Part shown: positions 25,886 to 34,138 of the stretch, piece by piece | How positions within the stretch are numbered: position 1 is the stretch's first letter | Layout of the letters: each line of letters opens with the position of its first letter | NCBI GenBank assembly: GCA_023388965.1 | Contig: JAEWFF010000073.1 | Location: forward strand, 62,001 to 126,000 | Reading direction: 5' to 3' | DNA length: 64,000 bases | Origin: Pseudomonadota bacterium | GTDB taxonomy: Bacteria; Pseudomonadota; Alphaproteobacteria; Rhizobiales; Methylopilaceae | Notes under the pieces: generated by a model | Databases searched by the model: none | What the model was told of the DNA's origin: nothing | Seen by the model: the letters and a program-made list of their open reading frames with translations, nothing else | Position numbers and translations under genes: made by a program

Positions 25886-27109
25886 GTGCTGGCTGTTTTT
25901 CGCGCGCTCGCCGCGCTTGTCGTTCTCTCCCTTCCCGCCGCCGCGCAGAACCTCCCTGCCCTCGAACGCGATTTCCACGTCTGGCTGGAACGCACGGTCT
26001 GGCCCGATGCACAAAAGGCCAGGGTTTCGCGCGCCACTTTCGAGGCCGCCTTCGCAGGCATTACGCCGGACTGGAAGCTGCCCGATCTTGCCGTACCAGG
26101 CGCGCCGCCGCCCAAAGAGCAGCGCCAGCCCGAATTCCAGACGCCGGGCCGCTACATCGCCGAAGACAGGCTCGCACCGCTCATCGCCGGCGGGCGCACC
26201 CAGCTTGCGAAGTGGAAGAAGACGCTCGACGCAATTGAGCGTCAATACGGCGTGCCACGCGAGATCATCGTCGCCATCTGGGGCCGCGAAACCGGCTATG
26301 GCGCCGTCAAGCCGGCGAAGAACGCCATCCGCTCGCTGGCGACTCTCGGTTTTGCAGGTGCGCGCAAAAACTATTTCTATCCCGAACTCATCGCCGCGCT
26401 GCAAATCCTTGAAGGCGATCACCTGTCGCTTGCCGAGATGCGAAGCTCATGGGCCGGCGCGATGGGCCAGCCGCAATTCCTGCCCTCGAAATTCCTGCGC
26501 TTCGCCGTCGATCAGGACCGCGACGGCAAGCGCGACATCTGGAATTCGGTGCCCGACACGCTCGGCTCCATCGCCAATTACCTGCACGGCCATGGCTGGG
26601 TCGCGGGCCGCCATTGGGGCACCGAAATCGCGGCGCCGCCCGCCGCGTCCTGCACGTTCGAAGGGCCGGACAAGCCGCGCCCGGTCGGCGACTGGCTGGC
26701 CATGGGCGTGAAGCCGCACACCAATGCGCTGTCTTCCGCGTCCGGACGTCCGGGGCATCTTCTCATGCCCGCCGGGCGGCATGGCCCGGCCTTCCTCGTC
26801 TCGGAAAATTTCTACGTCCTGAAGAGCTACAACGAGTCCGATATGTACGCGCTCTTCATCGGCCATCTGGCCGACCGTTACGGGACGGACCGCAAGATCG
26901 CGGGCGGCTGGGATGCCCTCTCCGGCTTCAACCGCTCGGATGTGCGCGCAATGCAGCAGCGGCTTGAAAAGCAGGGCCACAATGTCGGTACGGTGGACGG
27001 GCTTGTCGGCTTCCGCACCCGTGTCGCCATCGGCCTCTGGCAGACGCGTAATGGTCGGACTGAAACCTGCTTCCCGGACGCGAAACTGGTCCGGGAAGCA
27101 GGACGCTGA
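25886..27109 (+). CDS. Lytic murein transglycosylase, MltB-type with PG-binding domain
   Basis: 407 residues, starting at GTG 25886 after AAGGGGG. Signal peptide MLAVFRALAALVVLSLPAAA. The catalytic domain carries E135 in IWGRETGYG, followed by the family's ATLGF/FYPELIAALQIL and SWAGAMGQPQFLPSKF motifs. It cleaves the MurNAc-GlcNAc bond forming 1,6-anhydro ends. The C-terminal segment from about residue 345 (GFNRSDVRAMQQRLEKQGHNVGTVDGLVGFRTRVAI) is a PG_binding_1 module. The closeness of the serine hydrolase suggests a cell-wall unit. Confidence 0.92.
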   Translation: MLAVFRALAALVVLSLPAAAQNLPALERDFHVWLERTVWPDAQKARVSRATFEAAFAGITPDWKLPDLAVPGAPPPKEQRQPEFQTPGRYIAEDRLAPLIAGGRTQLAKWKKTLDAIERQYGVPREIIVAIWGRETGYGAVKPAKNAIRSLATLGFAGARKNYFYPELIAALQILEGDHLSLAEMRSSWAGAMGQPQFLPSKFLRFAVDQDRDGKRDIWNSVPDTLGSIANYLHGHGWVAGRHWGTEIAAPPAASCTFEGPDKPRPVGDWLAMGVKPHTNALSSASGRPGHLLMPAGRHGPAFLVSENFYVLKSYNESDMYALFIGHLADRYGTDRKIAGGWDALSGFNRSDVRAMQQRLEKQGHNVGTVDGLVGFRTRVAIGLWQTRNGRTETCFPDAKLVREAGR

Positions 27110-27112
27110 TCG

Positions 27113-28483
27113 TCAGATCAGGATGAGGCTGAGCGCCCAGGTCGCGGCCATGGCGAACAGGCCCTGAACCAGCGTACCCACGGTCTGGCCCTTGAAGGCG
27201 GTCGGCAGCGTGAAGCGGCTGAACTGGGAAACGACCCAGAAGAAGCTGTCGTTCACATGCGAGACGGTCATGCCGCCGGCACCGATGGCCATGACGGTGA
27301 GAACGCGTCCCATCTCGCTGTCGAGGCCGAGCTGCGGCAGGAGCGGCGCCACAAGCGCGGAGCTGGTGATCAGCGAGACGGTCGTCGAGCCCTGCGCACT
27401 CTTGAGCGCGGCCGCGACGACATAGGGCATGAAGATGCCGACGCCGAGAGCCGACAGAGTCTCACCGAGATAGCCTCCGATGCCCGAAGCCGCCAGCACC
27501 GCGCCGAACGCGCCGCCGGCACCCGTGATGAGCAGGATCGGCGCCGCGGCAACGAGCCCCTCCTCCACCTGCGCGGCGAAGTTCTTGAGCTTCTCGCCCT
27601 TGATGAGCGGCAGCGCGACCACGAGACCGAGACCCAGCGCGATGATCGGATGACCGAAGAACATCAGCGCCGCCTTGAGGCCGCCATCGCCGAAAATATT
27701 GGCCGGGAAGGCCGCGACCGATCCCAGGCAGATCAGCAGGATCGGCACGACGATCGGTGCGAACGCCGCGCCCGCGCTCGGGATCTCGCCATAGCGCGCC
27801 CGCAAGGCCGCGTAATCCACATCCGGATCGGTCAGTTCGCTGCCTTCGCCGCCCGGCATCAGCAGCAGATGGTCGTCCTTCTTCGCGAAGACATTCGCCC
27901 AGAGAAGTCCGCCGAGTGCGGATACGGCGGCAACCAGCAGACCGACGGCGATGACGAGGCCGAGATTTTCGGCAAGACCGAGATTGCCGGCCGCCGCGAT
28001 GGGACCCGGCGTCGGCGGCACGAATGTATGCGTCGCGTAAAGACCCGTCGACAGCGCGATGGACATCGCGACGACCGAGACCTTCATCCGTTTGGCGAGC
28101 GCATTCTTCAGCGAGTTCAGAATGACGAAGCCCGAATCGCAGAACACCGGAATGGAAACGAGATAGCCGATGATCGAAATGGTGAGCGTCGGGAAGCGCT
28201 CGCCGAGCACCCTGATGACGCCTTCGGCCATCGAAATGGCGCCACCCGATTTCTCGAGGATGATGCCGATGATCGTGCCAAGCGCGATCACGATGCCGAT
28301 GCCGCCCAGAGTGTTGCCGAAGCCGGTGCCGATCGCTTTCGGCAGGTCTCCGAGCGGAAGGCCGTAGGCAAGGCCGCCGATCAGCGCGGCGAGAAGAAGG
28401 GCGAGGAACGGATGCAGCTTGAGCCAGGTGGTCGCCCCGACAATGAGAACGATGAGGCCAAGCAGAATGAGAACGAGGGACAT
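27113..28483 (-). CDS. GntP-family permease (gluconate/organic acid:H+ symporter)
   Basis: 456 residues with about 12-14 membrane helices, beginning MSLVLILLGLIVLIVGATTWLKLHP. It has the GntP motifs VFCDSGFVILNSLKNALAKR, HTFVPPTPGPIAAAGNLG, and the C-terminal SALVAPLLPQLGLDS...NDSFFWVVSQFS. Transports gluconate, glycerate or other hydroxy acids with protons. The start at 28483 has AAAGG upstream and removes a 62-codon non-homologous extension. It is convergent with the transglycosylase gene. No sugar-acid catabolic gene lies adjacent, so the substrate is uncertain. Confidence 0.9.
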   Translation of the reverse strand: MSLVLILLGLIVLIVGATTWLKLHPFLALLLAALIGGLAYGLPLGDLPKAIGTGFGNTLGGIGIVIALGTIIGIILEKSGGAISMAEGVIRVLGERFPTLTISIIGYLVSIPVFCDSGFVILNSLKNALAKRMKVSVVAMSIALSTGLYATHTFVPPTPGPIAAAGNLGLAENLGLVIAVGLLVAAVSALGGLLWANVFAKKDDHLLLMPGGEGSELTDPDVDYAALRARYGEIPSAGAAFAPIVVPILLICLGSVAAFPANIFGDGGLKAALMFFGHPIIALGLGLVVALPLIKGEKLKNFAAQVEEGLVAAAPILLITGAGGAFGAVLAASGIGGYLGETLSALGVGIFMPYVVAAALKSAQGSTTVSLITSSALVAPLLPQLGLDSEMGRVLTVMAIGAGGMTVSHVNDSFFWVVSQFSRFTLPTAFKGQTVGTLVQGLFAMAATWALSLILI

Positions 28484-28677
28484 TTCATGACCTTTCCGTC
28501 CCGGACAGCCGGAACGCGATTTGCCTTGAGTTTCGGATTTTATCGCCGGCGCTCTGCGGCGCCTCCCCCGCGACACCGTTAGGCCACACTCCGCACCCCC
28601 GGCAATTCCGTTATGGCTGGTAAATAGTCTTAGACGTGCTCTGGGGACCCGCGCACGCACTACGGGCAAACAGCCCG

Positions 28678-30435
28678 CTAGCTGGCCGTTATGCGATCCG
28701 CATCGTCCTTCGGATCGAAGATCAGATAGCCGTTGCGCTGACGGCGCTTGGTTTCATAGAGCGCCGCATCCGCCCGCGCCGCCGCATCCGCCAGCACATC
28801 GTCGGTTTCCACCATGCAGCCGCCGATCGAGATGCTGATGTCGAGCACCCGCCCGTCCGAGAGCTTCATCGGCTCGTGGTTCACCGCGTTCAGCAGCTTG
28901 CTCGCCATCACCGCCAGCGAGGTCTTGTTGACGTCGCTCGCGAGCACCAGGAATTCGTCGCCGCCCCAGCGCGCGCAGATATCGTAATCGCGCAGAGCGC
29001 CCGACACGCGGCTCGCAACCTCGATGATCGCCTCGTCTCCGGCCTGATGGCCATAGGTGTCGTTGATCGACTTGAAACGATCCATGTCGATCAGCAGGAG
29101 GCCGCAGCGGCGGCCCGAGCGCGCATTGCGGCTCTGTTCCTTGCCGAAGGCATCGGCAAAACCGCGCCGGTTCCAGATCTCGGTCATGGGATCGAGATAG
29201 GCCAGCCGCTCCAGCTTCTCGGTGCGTTCGCGCACCATGCCCTCGAGCACATTGGTCTTTTCGCCGACCACAGCCGCCATATGGCCGAGCGTGCGTGACA
29301 GCCGCCCGATCTCGTCGGGACTGCGGTCTTCGGTCATGTCCGCGAACTGGCCGGCCTCGACCTTGCGCACGTCGTTTTCGAGCCGCAGGAGGCGGTCGAG
29401 CACCGCGCGCTTGAACAGCAGGGTCAGCAGCAGCGCGGTCGCCATCAGGACGCCGCCGAGAAGAATGGCCAGCGGCAGAAAAAGCCTGCGGTCGACGATG
29501 GTCTCGATGTCCATCAGCGTCACGTTGAACCAGCCGAGCCGGTCCAGATAGCCGATGCCGACGAGATATTGCTGGCCGCCGATCTTCATGAATGCCGAGC
29601 GCACGGCGACATCCTGGCCGGTGACCTCGTTCATCATCGCACGCAGTTTCAGGCGTCCGGCCTGATCGTCGATCATGCCGAAAATGGTGTTCTTGTTTTT
29701 GGTATTCTTCGTGATCGAGTGGTAGTCGATGCTGTCGGGATTGCGATGCGCCTGCACCGCCCCGGAGAGGTCGACGAACATGCTCTCCACGCCATGCTGC
29801 GGGATATCGACCACTTCGCGGATGAAGCTCGACAGATCAACGCCGGTGCCGAGCGCGCCCAGCACATCGCGCCCGTCGCGGATCACGCAGTTCACCCAGA
29901 CCTTCGTGACCTGCAGCACATCGTCGTGGTCGACATTCAGATGGCAGCCGCGCTCGAACTGGATGGTCTTGAAGAACCAGCCGTCCCGCGGATTGTTCGC
30001 CGATACGGTGTAGCGGAGCTGGCGGCCGGCGAACTCGCCCGTGGCGTTGTTGTAATAATAATTGCCGCTCTCCCGGAGCACCGCAAAATAGCTCTGGTCC
30101 TTGAAGGCCGTGCGGAAATGTTCGAGTTCGGCGAGCCCCCGCGCCTTTTTGTCCGCATCGGTTTCATTGCGCGCCCATGCGATCACGGCCGGCGAACGCG
30201 CAGCCGTTTCGGCCAGCGAAACCTCGCGCATAAGGCTTTCCAAGCCACGGTAACGGTCGAACAGAATCTGGTTTTCGGCGAATAGAGTGCCGATCTTCAC
30301 GACGGCGCGGTCGACGATCCATACGAAGGTCGCCGCGGCCGGCACGGCAACCGCCGCGAGCGCCACAAGCGTCAGAACGAGAACCCGCGCCCGCAGACTT
30401 TTCGGAAACGGTACGCGCACCCCCAGCAACGCCAT
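28678..30435 (-). CDS. Membrane diguanylate cyclase with sensor domain and HAMP
   Basis: 585 residues from ATG 30435 (AAAGG about 9 bases upstream); an in-frame ATG at 30462 is an alternative. There is an N-terminal membrane helix (RVLVLTLVALAAVAVPAAATFVW), a large periplasmic dCACHE-like sensor of about 270 residues, a second helix (PLAILLGGVLMATALLLTLLF), a HAMP-like linker and a C-terminal GGDEF domain. The active site RWGGDEF is intact near residues 489-495, and the product-inhibition I-site RDYD lies exactly five residues before it. It therefore likely makes cyclic di-GMP in response to a periplasmic ligand. It is divergent from CsbD. Confidence 0.93.
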   Translation of the reverse strand: MALLGVRVPFPKSLRARVLVLTLVALAAVAVPAAATFVWIVDRAVVKIGTLFAENQILFDRYRGLESLMREVSLAETAARSPAVIAWARNETDADKKARGLAELEHFRTAFKDQSYFAVLRESGNYYYNNATGEFAGRQLRYTVSANNPRDGWFFKTIQFERGCHLNVDHDDVLQVTKVWVNCVIRDGRDVLGALGTGVDLSSFIREVVDIPQHGVESMFVDLSGAVQAHRNPDSIDYHSITKNTKNKNTIFGMIDDQAGRLKLRAMMNEVTGQDVAVRSAFMKIGGQQYLVGIGYLDRLGWFNVTLMDIETIVDRRLFLPLAILLGGVLMATALLLTLLFKRAVLDRLLRLENDVRKVEAGQFADMTEDRSPDEIGRLSRTLGHMAAVVGEKTNVLEGMVRERTEKLERLAYLDPMTEIWNRRGFADAFGKEQSRNARSGRRCGLLLIDMDRFKSINDTYGHQAGDEAIIEVASRVSGALRDYDICARWGGDEFLVLASDVNKTSLAVMASKLLNAVNHEPMKLSDGRVLDISISIGGCMVETDDVLADAAARADAALYETKRRQRNGYLIFDPKDDADRITAS

Positions 30436-30532
30436 TACCCAGCCCTTTCCCCGGCGCGACATATACAGCCCAAGCCGGGTCACTTCGACTTGTAAGAGAG
30501 GCTGGTTTCGGAACAGTGCACAAAAATTGTGA

Positions 30533-30558
30533 GGAACGTTCCCGCGAAAGGCCGCGTT
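30533..30558 (+). promoter_or_regulatory. EcfG-type general stress promoter of the CsbD gene
   Basis: GGAAC at 30533-30537 and CGTT at 30555-30558, spaced by 17 bases. This matches the general stress response promoter consensus of alphaproteobacteria (GGAAC-N16/17-CGTT). It lies 33 bases upstream of the CsbD start. Confidence 0.8.
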
Positions 30559-30590
30559 GGTTGAGCGAATATCTGCCAGGGAGGCCAAAG

Positions 30591-30821
30591 ATGAACTGGG
30601 ATATGATTGCCGGCAAATGGAAGCAGTTCAAAGGCAACGCCAAGGAGACATGGGGCAAGCTCACCGACGACGATCTGGACCGGGCGGAGGGCCAGCGCGA
30701 CAAGCTCGTCGGGGCCGTCCAGGAGCGGTACGGATACGCGAAGGAGCAGGCGGAAGAAGAGGTCGAGAAATGGTCGCGCCGCCTTCACGTCCGTTACGAG
30801 GAATCGGGACCACAGCCCTGA
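30591..30821 (+). CDS. CsbD-family stress protein
   Basis: 76 residues: MNWDMIAGKWKQFKGNAKETWGKLTDDDLDRAEG... is the CsbD signature. It is a small, hydrophilic, charged helical protein with no membrane segment. CsbD proteins are sigma-B or general-stress induced in Bacillus and EcfG-controlled in Rhizobiales; the biochemical role is unknown. The start follows CAGGGAGG with good spacing, downstream of a textbook EcfG promoter. Confidence 0.93.
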   Translation: MNWDMIAGKWKQFKGNAKETWGKLTDDDLDRAEGQRDKLVGAVQERYGYAKEQAEEEVEKWSRRLHVRYEESGPQP

Positions 30822-30844
30822 ACCTCAATACGAAAAATCTTGCA

Positions 30845-30869
30845 GCGCGCGGCCCGGCCGCGCGCTTTT
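30845..30869 (+). terminator. Terminator between CsbD and transglutaminase genes
   Basis: GCGCGCGGC and GCCGCGCGC arms around CCG, followed by TTTT. The A-rich stretch upstream makes it partly bidirectional for the convergent gene. Confidence 0.7.
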
Positions 30870-30873
30870 CGCA

Positions 30874-31692
30874 TCAGGCGGCGTTTTCCAGGAATTCGTC
30901 GGCCGCGACCTGAAACCTGACCAGTTCATGGGGACCGAATATCGTGGCGATGGCGACATCGGTCGCGTCGCGCCCGCGCGCCATGACGATGCGGCCGATC
31001 CGCGGCCGGTTGTGCCGCGCATCGAACGTGTACCAGCGCCCGCCGAGAAAAACCTCGAACCATGCCGAGAAGTCCATCGGCGCGGGGTCTTTCGGAACCC
31101 CTATATCGCCCAGATAGCCGGTGCAGTACCGCGCCGGAATATTCATGCACCGACAAAGGGCGATGGCCAGATGCGCGAAATCGCGGCACACGCCCACGCG
31201 CTCGCCATAGGCGTCGAACGCCGTGCGTGTCGGGCGGGCATGCCCGTAGTCGAATGCGATCCGCTCGTGCGCGAAATCGGTGATCGCCTGCACCAGCGGC
31301 CAGCCTTTCGGCACATCGCCGAACAGGTTCCAGGCGGTGTCGAGAAGATGCTCCGTATCGCAATACCGGCTTCCGAGAAGATAGATCAGCGTCTCGTCGG
31401 GCAGGTCTTCGACATTATGCTGCACGGCATCGGGCGCGAAATCGTCCGGCTCGCCGCAATCGTGGATCACGAAATCCGTCCTGACCGAAAGCCGGCCGGC
31501 CGGGGCAAGAATGCGCGTACATATATTGCCGAAACAATCGCGATAATCGCGCCGCGCGACCACGGGCGTGTAGTCGAAATGCTGCGGCGACAGGAGATCG
31601 GGCAACCGGCCCGGATGCACGCTCAGCATCAATATCATCGGCGTTGGCCGCGGGCATTCGAAGGCGATGTCGAAACCGCAGCGGATTTTCAT
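30874..31692 (-). CDS. Transglutaminase-like protein (catalytic His replaced)
   Basis: 272 residues, cytoplasmic. The core includes the nucleophile C169 (GVCRDFAHLA) and the acidic residue D224 (WYTFDARHN). The usual His-Ala-Trp is Ser209-Ala-Trp (PMDFSAWFEVF), so the catalytic His is missing unless a nearby residue substitutes. N-terminal strands (MKIRCGFDIAFEC) are the bacterial transglutaminase N domain. The start at 31692 has GGGAGG about 9 bases upstream. It lies 100 bases downstream of a paralogue with an intact triad. Possibly a non-catalytic partner or a variant protease/ligase. Confidence 0.85.
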   Translation of the reverse strand: MKIRCGFDIAFECPRPTPMILMLSVHPGRLPDLLSPQHFDYTPVVARRDYRDCFGNICTRILAPAGRLSVRTDFVIHDCGEPDDFAPDAVQHNVEDLPDETLIYLLGSRYCDTEHLLDTAWNLFGDVPKGWPLVQAITDFAHERIAFDYGHARPTRTAFDAYGERVGVCRDFAHLAIALCRCMNIPARYCTGYLGDIGVPKDPAPMDFSAWFEVFLGGRWYTFDARHNRPRIGRIVMARGRDATDVAIATIFGPHELVRFQVAADEFLENAA

Positions 31693-31792
31693 CGGCGCAT
31701 GCTCCCTCCCCGCGCGGCGGCGCGGGCACTGCCACATTAAGCGGGCGCGGTGCCGGAAGGTTCCTGCGCCGGCGAAGCGGTGATGGAAACGC

Positions 31793-32689
31793 CTATTCGG
31801 CGGCGTAGCGTCTCTTGTCGAGCGCAACCTCGCGGACATCGACCTCGACATCCATGCCGAGCGCCGCATCGCGCGGGCCGCTATAGGTTCCCCACAGCGG
31901 CACGGCCTGGCGCGGATCGCGCGCCACCGCGACGCGGATAAGGTCCTTGTTGCCGATTATGCCGTTGGTGGGGTCGAACTCAACCCAGCCGGCGCCCGGA
32001 AGATAGACCTGCACCCAGGCATGGGTGTTGCCGCCCCCGACATGGCCGCCGGCATCGTTGACGCAGAGATAGCCTGAAACGAAGCGCGCGGCGAAACCGA
32101 GCGCGCGCACCGCCTCCATCATCAGCACGGCAAAATCGCGGCAGGTTCCGCGCCCGCTCTGCAGCGTCATGATCGGGTCCTGCGTCCCCTCCTCCGGCCG
32201 GCCGATATAGGTGAAGCCCTCGCGCACGGCATGGGTGATGTTCATCAGGAGGTCGCCGGTCGATGTTTTGCCGTCGCTGTCGAGGAACTGCCGCACCCAG
32301 CGGTCCAGTTCATGGCCGGGATCGAAATAATGCCGCTCGATCGAGCGCGCGAGATCGGGCATCTCCTCCGGCCCGTAGGTGAACGGATAGGTCCGGGCAT
32401 AGTCTTCCATGCGGAAGTCCGGCGTGTTCATCGGCAGATGATCAAGCAGGATGTCGCTCTCGAAGGCGAGTTCGTCAGCCACGCCGTCGAAGCGGGCGAT
32501 GCCGAGCACATTGCCCAGCACGTCATGGATCCAGCGCAGATCCACCGGCTCCGGCGTGATGCGCAGCCGCATGTCGATCAGCCGCTGGTCGTAGCTCTCC
32601 TGCGGCCGGAACATCATGCGATGTTCGCCGAAGCCGACCGGCTGGCGGTAGCGGTAGACGGTCGTATGGCGGATCGACAGCCTTGGCAT
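31793..32689 (-). CDS. Transglutaminase-like protein with intact triad
   Basis: 298 residues. C183 (GRGTCRDFA), H223 (NTHAWVQVY) and D239 (EFDPTNG) form a complete Cys-His-Asp triad. The N-terminal domain starts SIRHTTVYRYRQPVGFGEHRMMFRPQ, characteristic of the bacterial transglutaminase family that often pairs with an alpha-E/circularly permuted ATP-grasp operon, but none is here. It lies upstream of the triad-defective paralogue on the same strand and is divergent from the ECF sigma gene. Substrates are unknown. Confidence 0.9.
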   Translation of the reverse strand: MPRLSIRHTTVYRYRQPVGFGEHRMMFRPQESYDQRLIDMRLRITPEPVDLRWIHDVLGNVLGIARFDGVADELAFESDILLDHLPMNTPDFRMEDYARTYPFTYGPEEMPDLARSIERHYFDPGHELDRWVRQFLDSDGKTSTGDLLMNITHAVREGFTYIGRPEEGTQDPIMTLQSGRGTCRDFAVLMMEAVRALGFAARFVSGYLCVNDAGGHVGGGNTHAWVQVYLPGAGWVEFDPTNGIIGNKDLIRVAVARDPRQAVPLWGTYSGPRDAALGMDVEVDVREVALDKRRYAAE

Positions 32690-32876
32690 CGCGGGGTTCT
32701 AGTACTGCCGGCGGGGCATGACCAGTCGTCGGAAAGAATACGGCGGCTTTGCCGCTGTCCAAGGTTGCACGACGAAAGTCGAGTGGGATCAGTGGTTTGG
32801 GCCACCACATCCGCATGATGCAAAAAAATTGTCATATTGCCGGGATTAAGCCATCCCCCGGCCGCGTATATGGCAC

Positions 32877-33407
32877 ATGAGCCAGTCTCGGCCCTTTGAC
32901 ATCACCGCCCACCTGCCGGCGCTTCTGCGCTATGCGCGGGCGCTGACGCGCGATTCCGCGGACGCCGACGATCTCGTCCAGGAAACGCTGATGCGCGCCT
33001 ATGAGAACCGCGCCCGCTTCCGGCCGGACGGCGAGTTGAAGAGCTGGCTGTTCTCGATCCTTCACAACACTTTCGTTTCCGGCCTGCGCCGCCGCCGCTC
33101 CTATGCCGACCGTATGGACCGCGTGGCGGAACTCGGCGAGACCGAGGCAGCCCCCGAACAGGAGACGCATCTGCGCCTCGCGCAGATCCGCGCCGCATTT
33201 CTCACTTTGCCCAACGAACAGCGCGAGGCCCTGCATCTCGTCGCAATCGAGGGCATGGCCTACGGCGAAGCGGCGGATGTGATCGGCATACCTGTCGGTA
33301 CGCTCATGTCGCGCCTCGGACGGGCCCGCGCGGCGCTGCGCGACATCGAAAACGGAAGCAACGTCGTCCCTCTGCGACGCATACGAGACCGCAATGGCGA
33401 AAAATAA
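32877..33407 (+). CDS. ECF-family RNA polymerase sigma factor
   Basis: 176 residues. Region 2 (ADDLVQETLMRAYENRARFRPDGELKSWLFSILHNTFVSGLRRRR) recognises -10. Region 4 (REALHLVAIEGMAYGEAADVIGIPVGTLMSRLGRARAALRDI) recognises -35. The 3' end overlaps the next gene by 14 bases. That gene encodes a one-pass membrane protein with a cytoplasmic N-terminus, the layout of a sigma/anti-sigma pair. It is distinct from the FecI-type sigma at 63 kb. The regulon is unknown; the divergent transglutaminase genes and the downstream antiporter are candidates. Confidence 0.93.
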   Translation: MSQSRPFDITAHLPALLRYARALTRDSADADDLVQETLMRAYENRARFRPDGELKSWLFSILHNTFVSGLRRRRSYADRMDRVAELGETEAAPEQETHLRLAQIRAAFLTLPNEQREALHLVAIEGMAYGEAADVIGIPVGTLMSRLGRARAALRDIENGSNVVPLRRIRDRNGEK

Positions 33408-34071
33408 CCGTATCGGCGATGCCGAACTGAATGCCTATATCGACGACCAGCTCTCGGCCGGGCACCGCGCCGAGATCGGAAACCTGCTGTCGTCCGATCC
33501 GGACCTTGCCGCGCGCGTAATGGCGGATATCGGTATCCGGGATTCGCTGCGCCTCGCTTTCGCGGACCAGCCCGTCGCCACGGCGCAGACGCAGGCCTGG
33601 GCCCGCAAGCTTGAAAAAACCCTGGCCCGCCGCCGGGCCGTCGCGCCGCTCCGTCGCGTGGCCGCGGCAGCCGCGATCTTCGCGCTCGGATGGGGCGCCA
33701 GCATGGGCTGGTCGGAATTCAACCGTCCGCCGGATCAGAAAGCCCTTCTCACCAAGGCCACGCAGCTTGGCGAGAAGATCAATGTGCGCCTGCCCGGCAT
33801 CCCCGAAGGCTGGTCGGTTATCGATGCCCGTCTGGCGGATGCGAACGGCGCGCGCGCCGTGCAGCTCACATTCGACACCCCACATTTCGGCCGCGTCTCG
33901 CTTCTCGCGCGAAACGCGGACGATGTCGGCATCGTGTTCCCGACCGTCAATACGGACGAGAAAAGCAAGATGCACTGGCAGCTCGTATCCGACAGCTACG
34001 AGCTTTCTTCGAAACTCACCGGCAAGCCGCTCGAATACGCGGCCCTGGAACTCTACCAGACCCTCTACTGA
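33394..34071 (+). CDS. Transmembrane anti-sigma factor
   Basis: 225 residues. The short N-terminal cytoplasmic part (IGDAELNAYIDDQLSAGHRAEIGNLLSSDP) is an anti-sigma/zinc-finger-like helical segment without Cys, so ASD-type rather than ZAS. One transmembrane helix follows at about residues 90-107 (VAAAAAIFALGWGASMGW), and then a periplasmic domain. It is translationally coupled to the ECF gene by overlap. It would hold the sigma factor at the membrane until a periplasmic signal is sensed. Confidence 0.85.
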   Translation: MAKNNRIGDAELNAYIDDQLSAGHRAEIGNLLSSDPDLAARVMADIGIRDSLRLAFADQPVATAQTQAWARKLEKTLARRRAVAPLRRVAAAAAIFALGWGASMGWSEFNRPPDQKALLTKATQLGEKINVRLPGIPEGWSVIDARLADANGARAVQLTFDTPHFGRVSLLARNADDVGIVFPTVNTDEKSKMHWQLVSDSYELSSKLTGKPLEYAALELYQTLY

Positions 34072-34138
34072 GCGGACTGCACGAAGCAAGAAGACCGGCA
34101 TGAAGGCCGGCTGTTGAGTCATGACAGAGGAGAACCCA

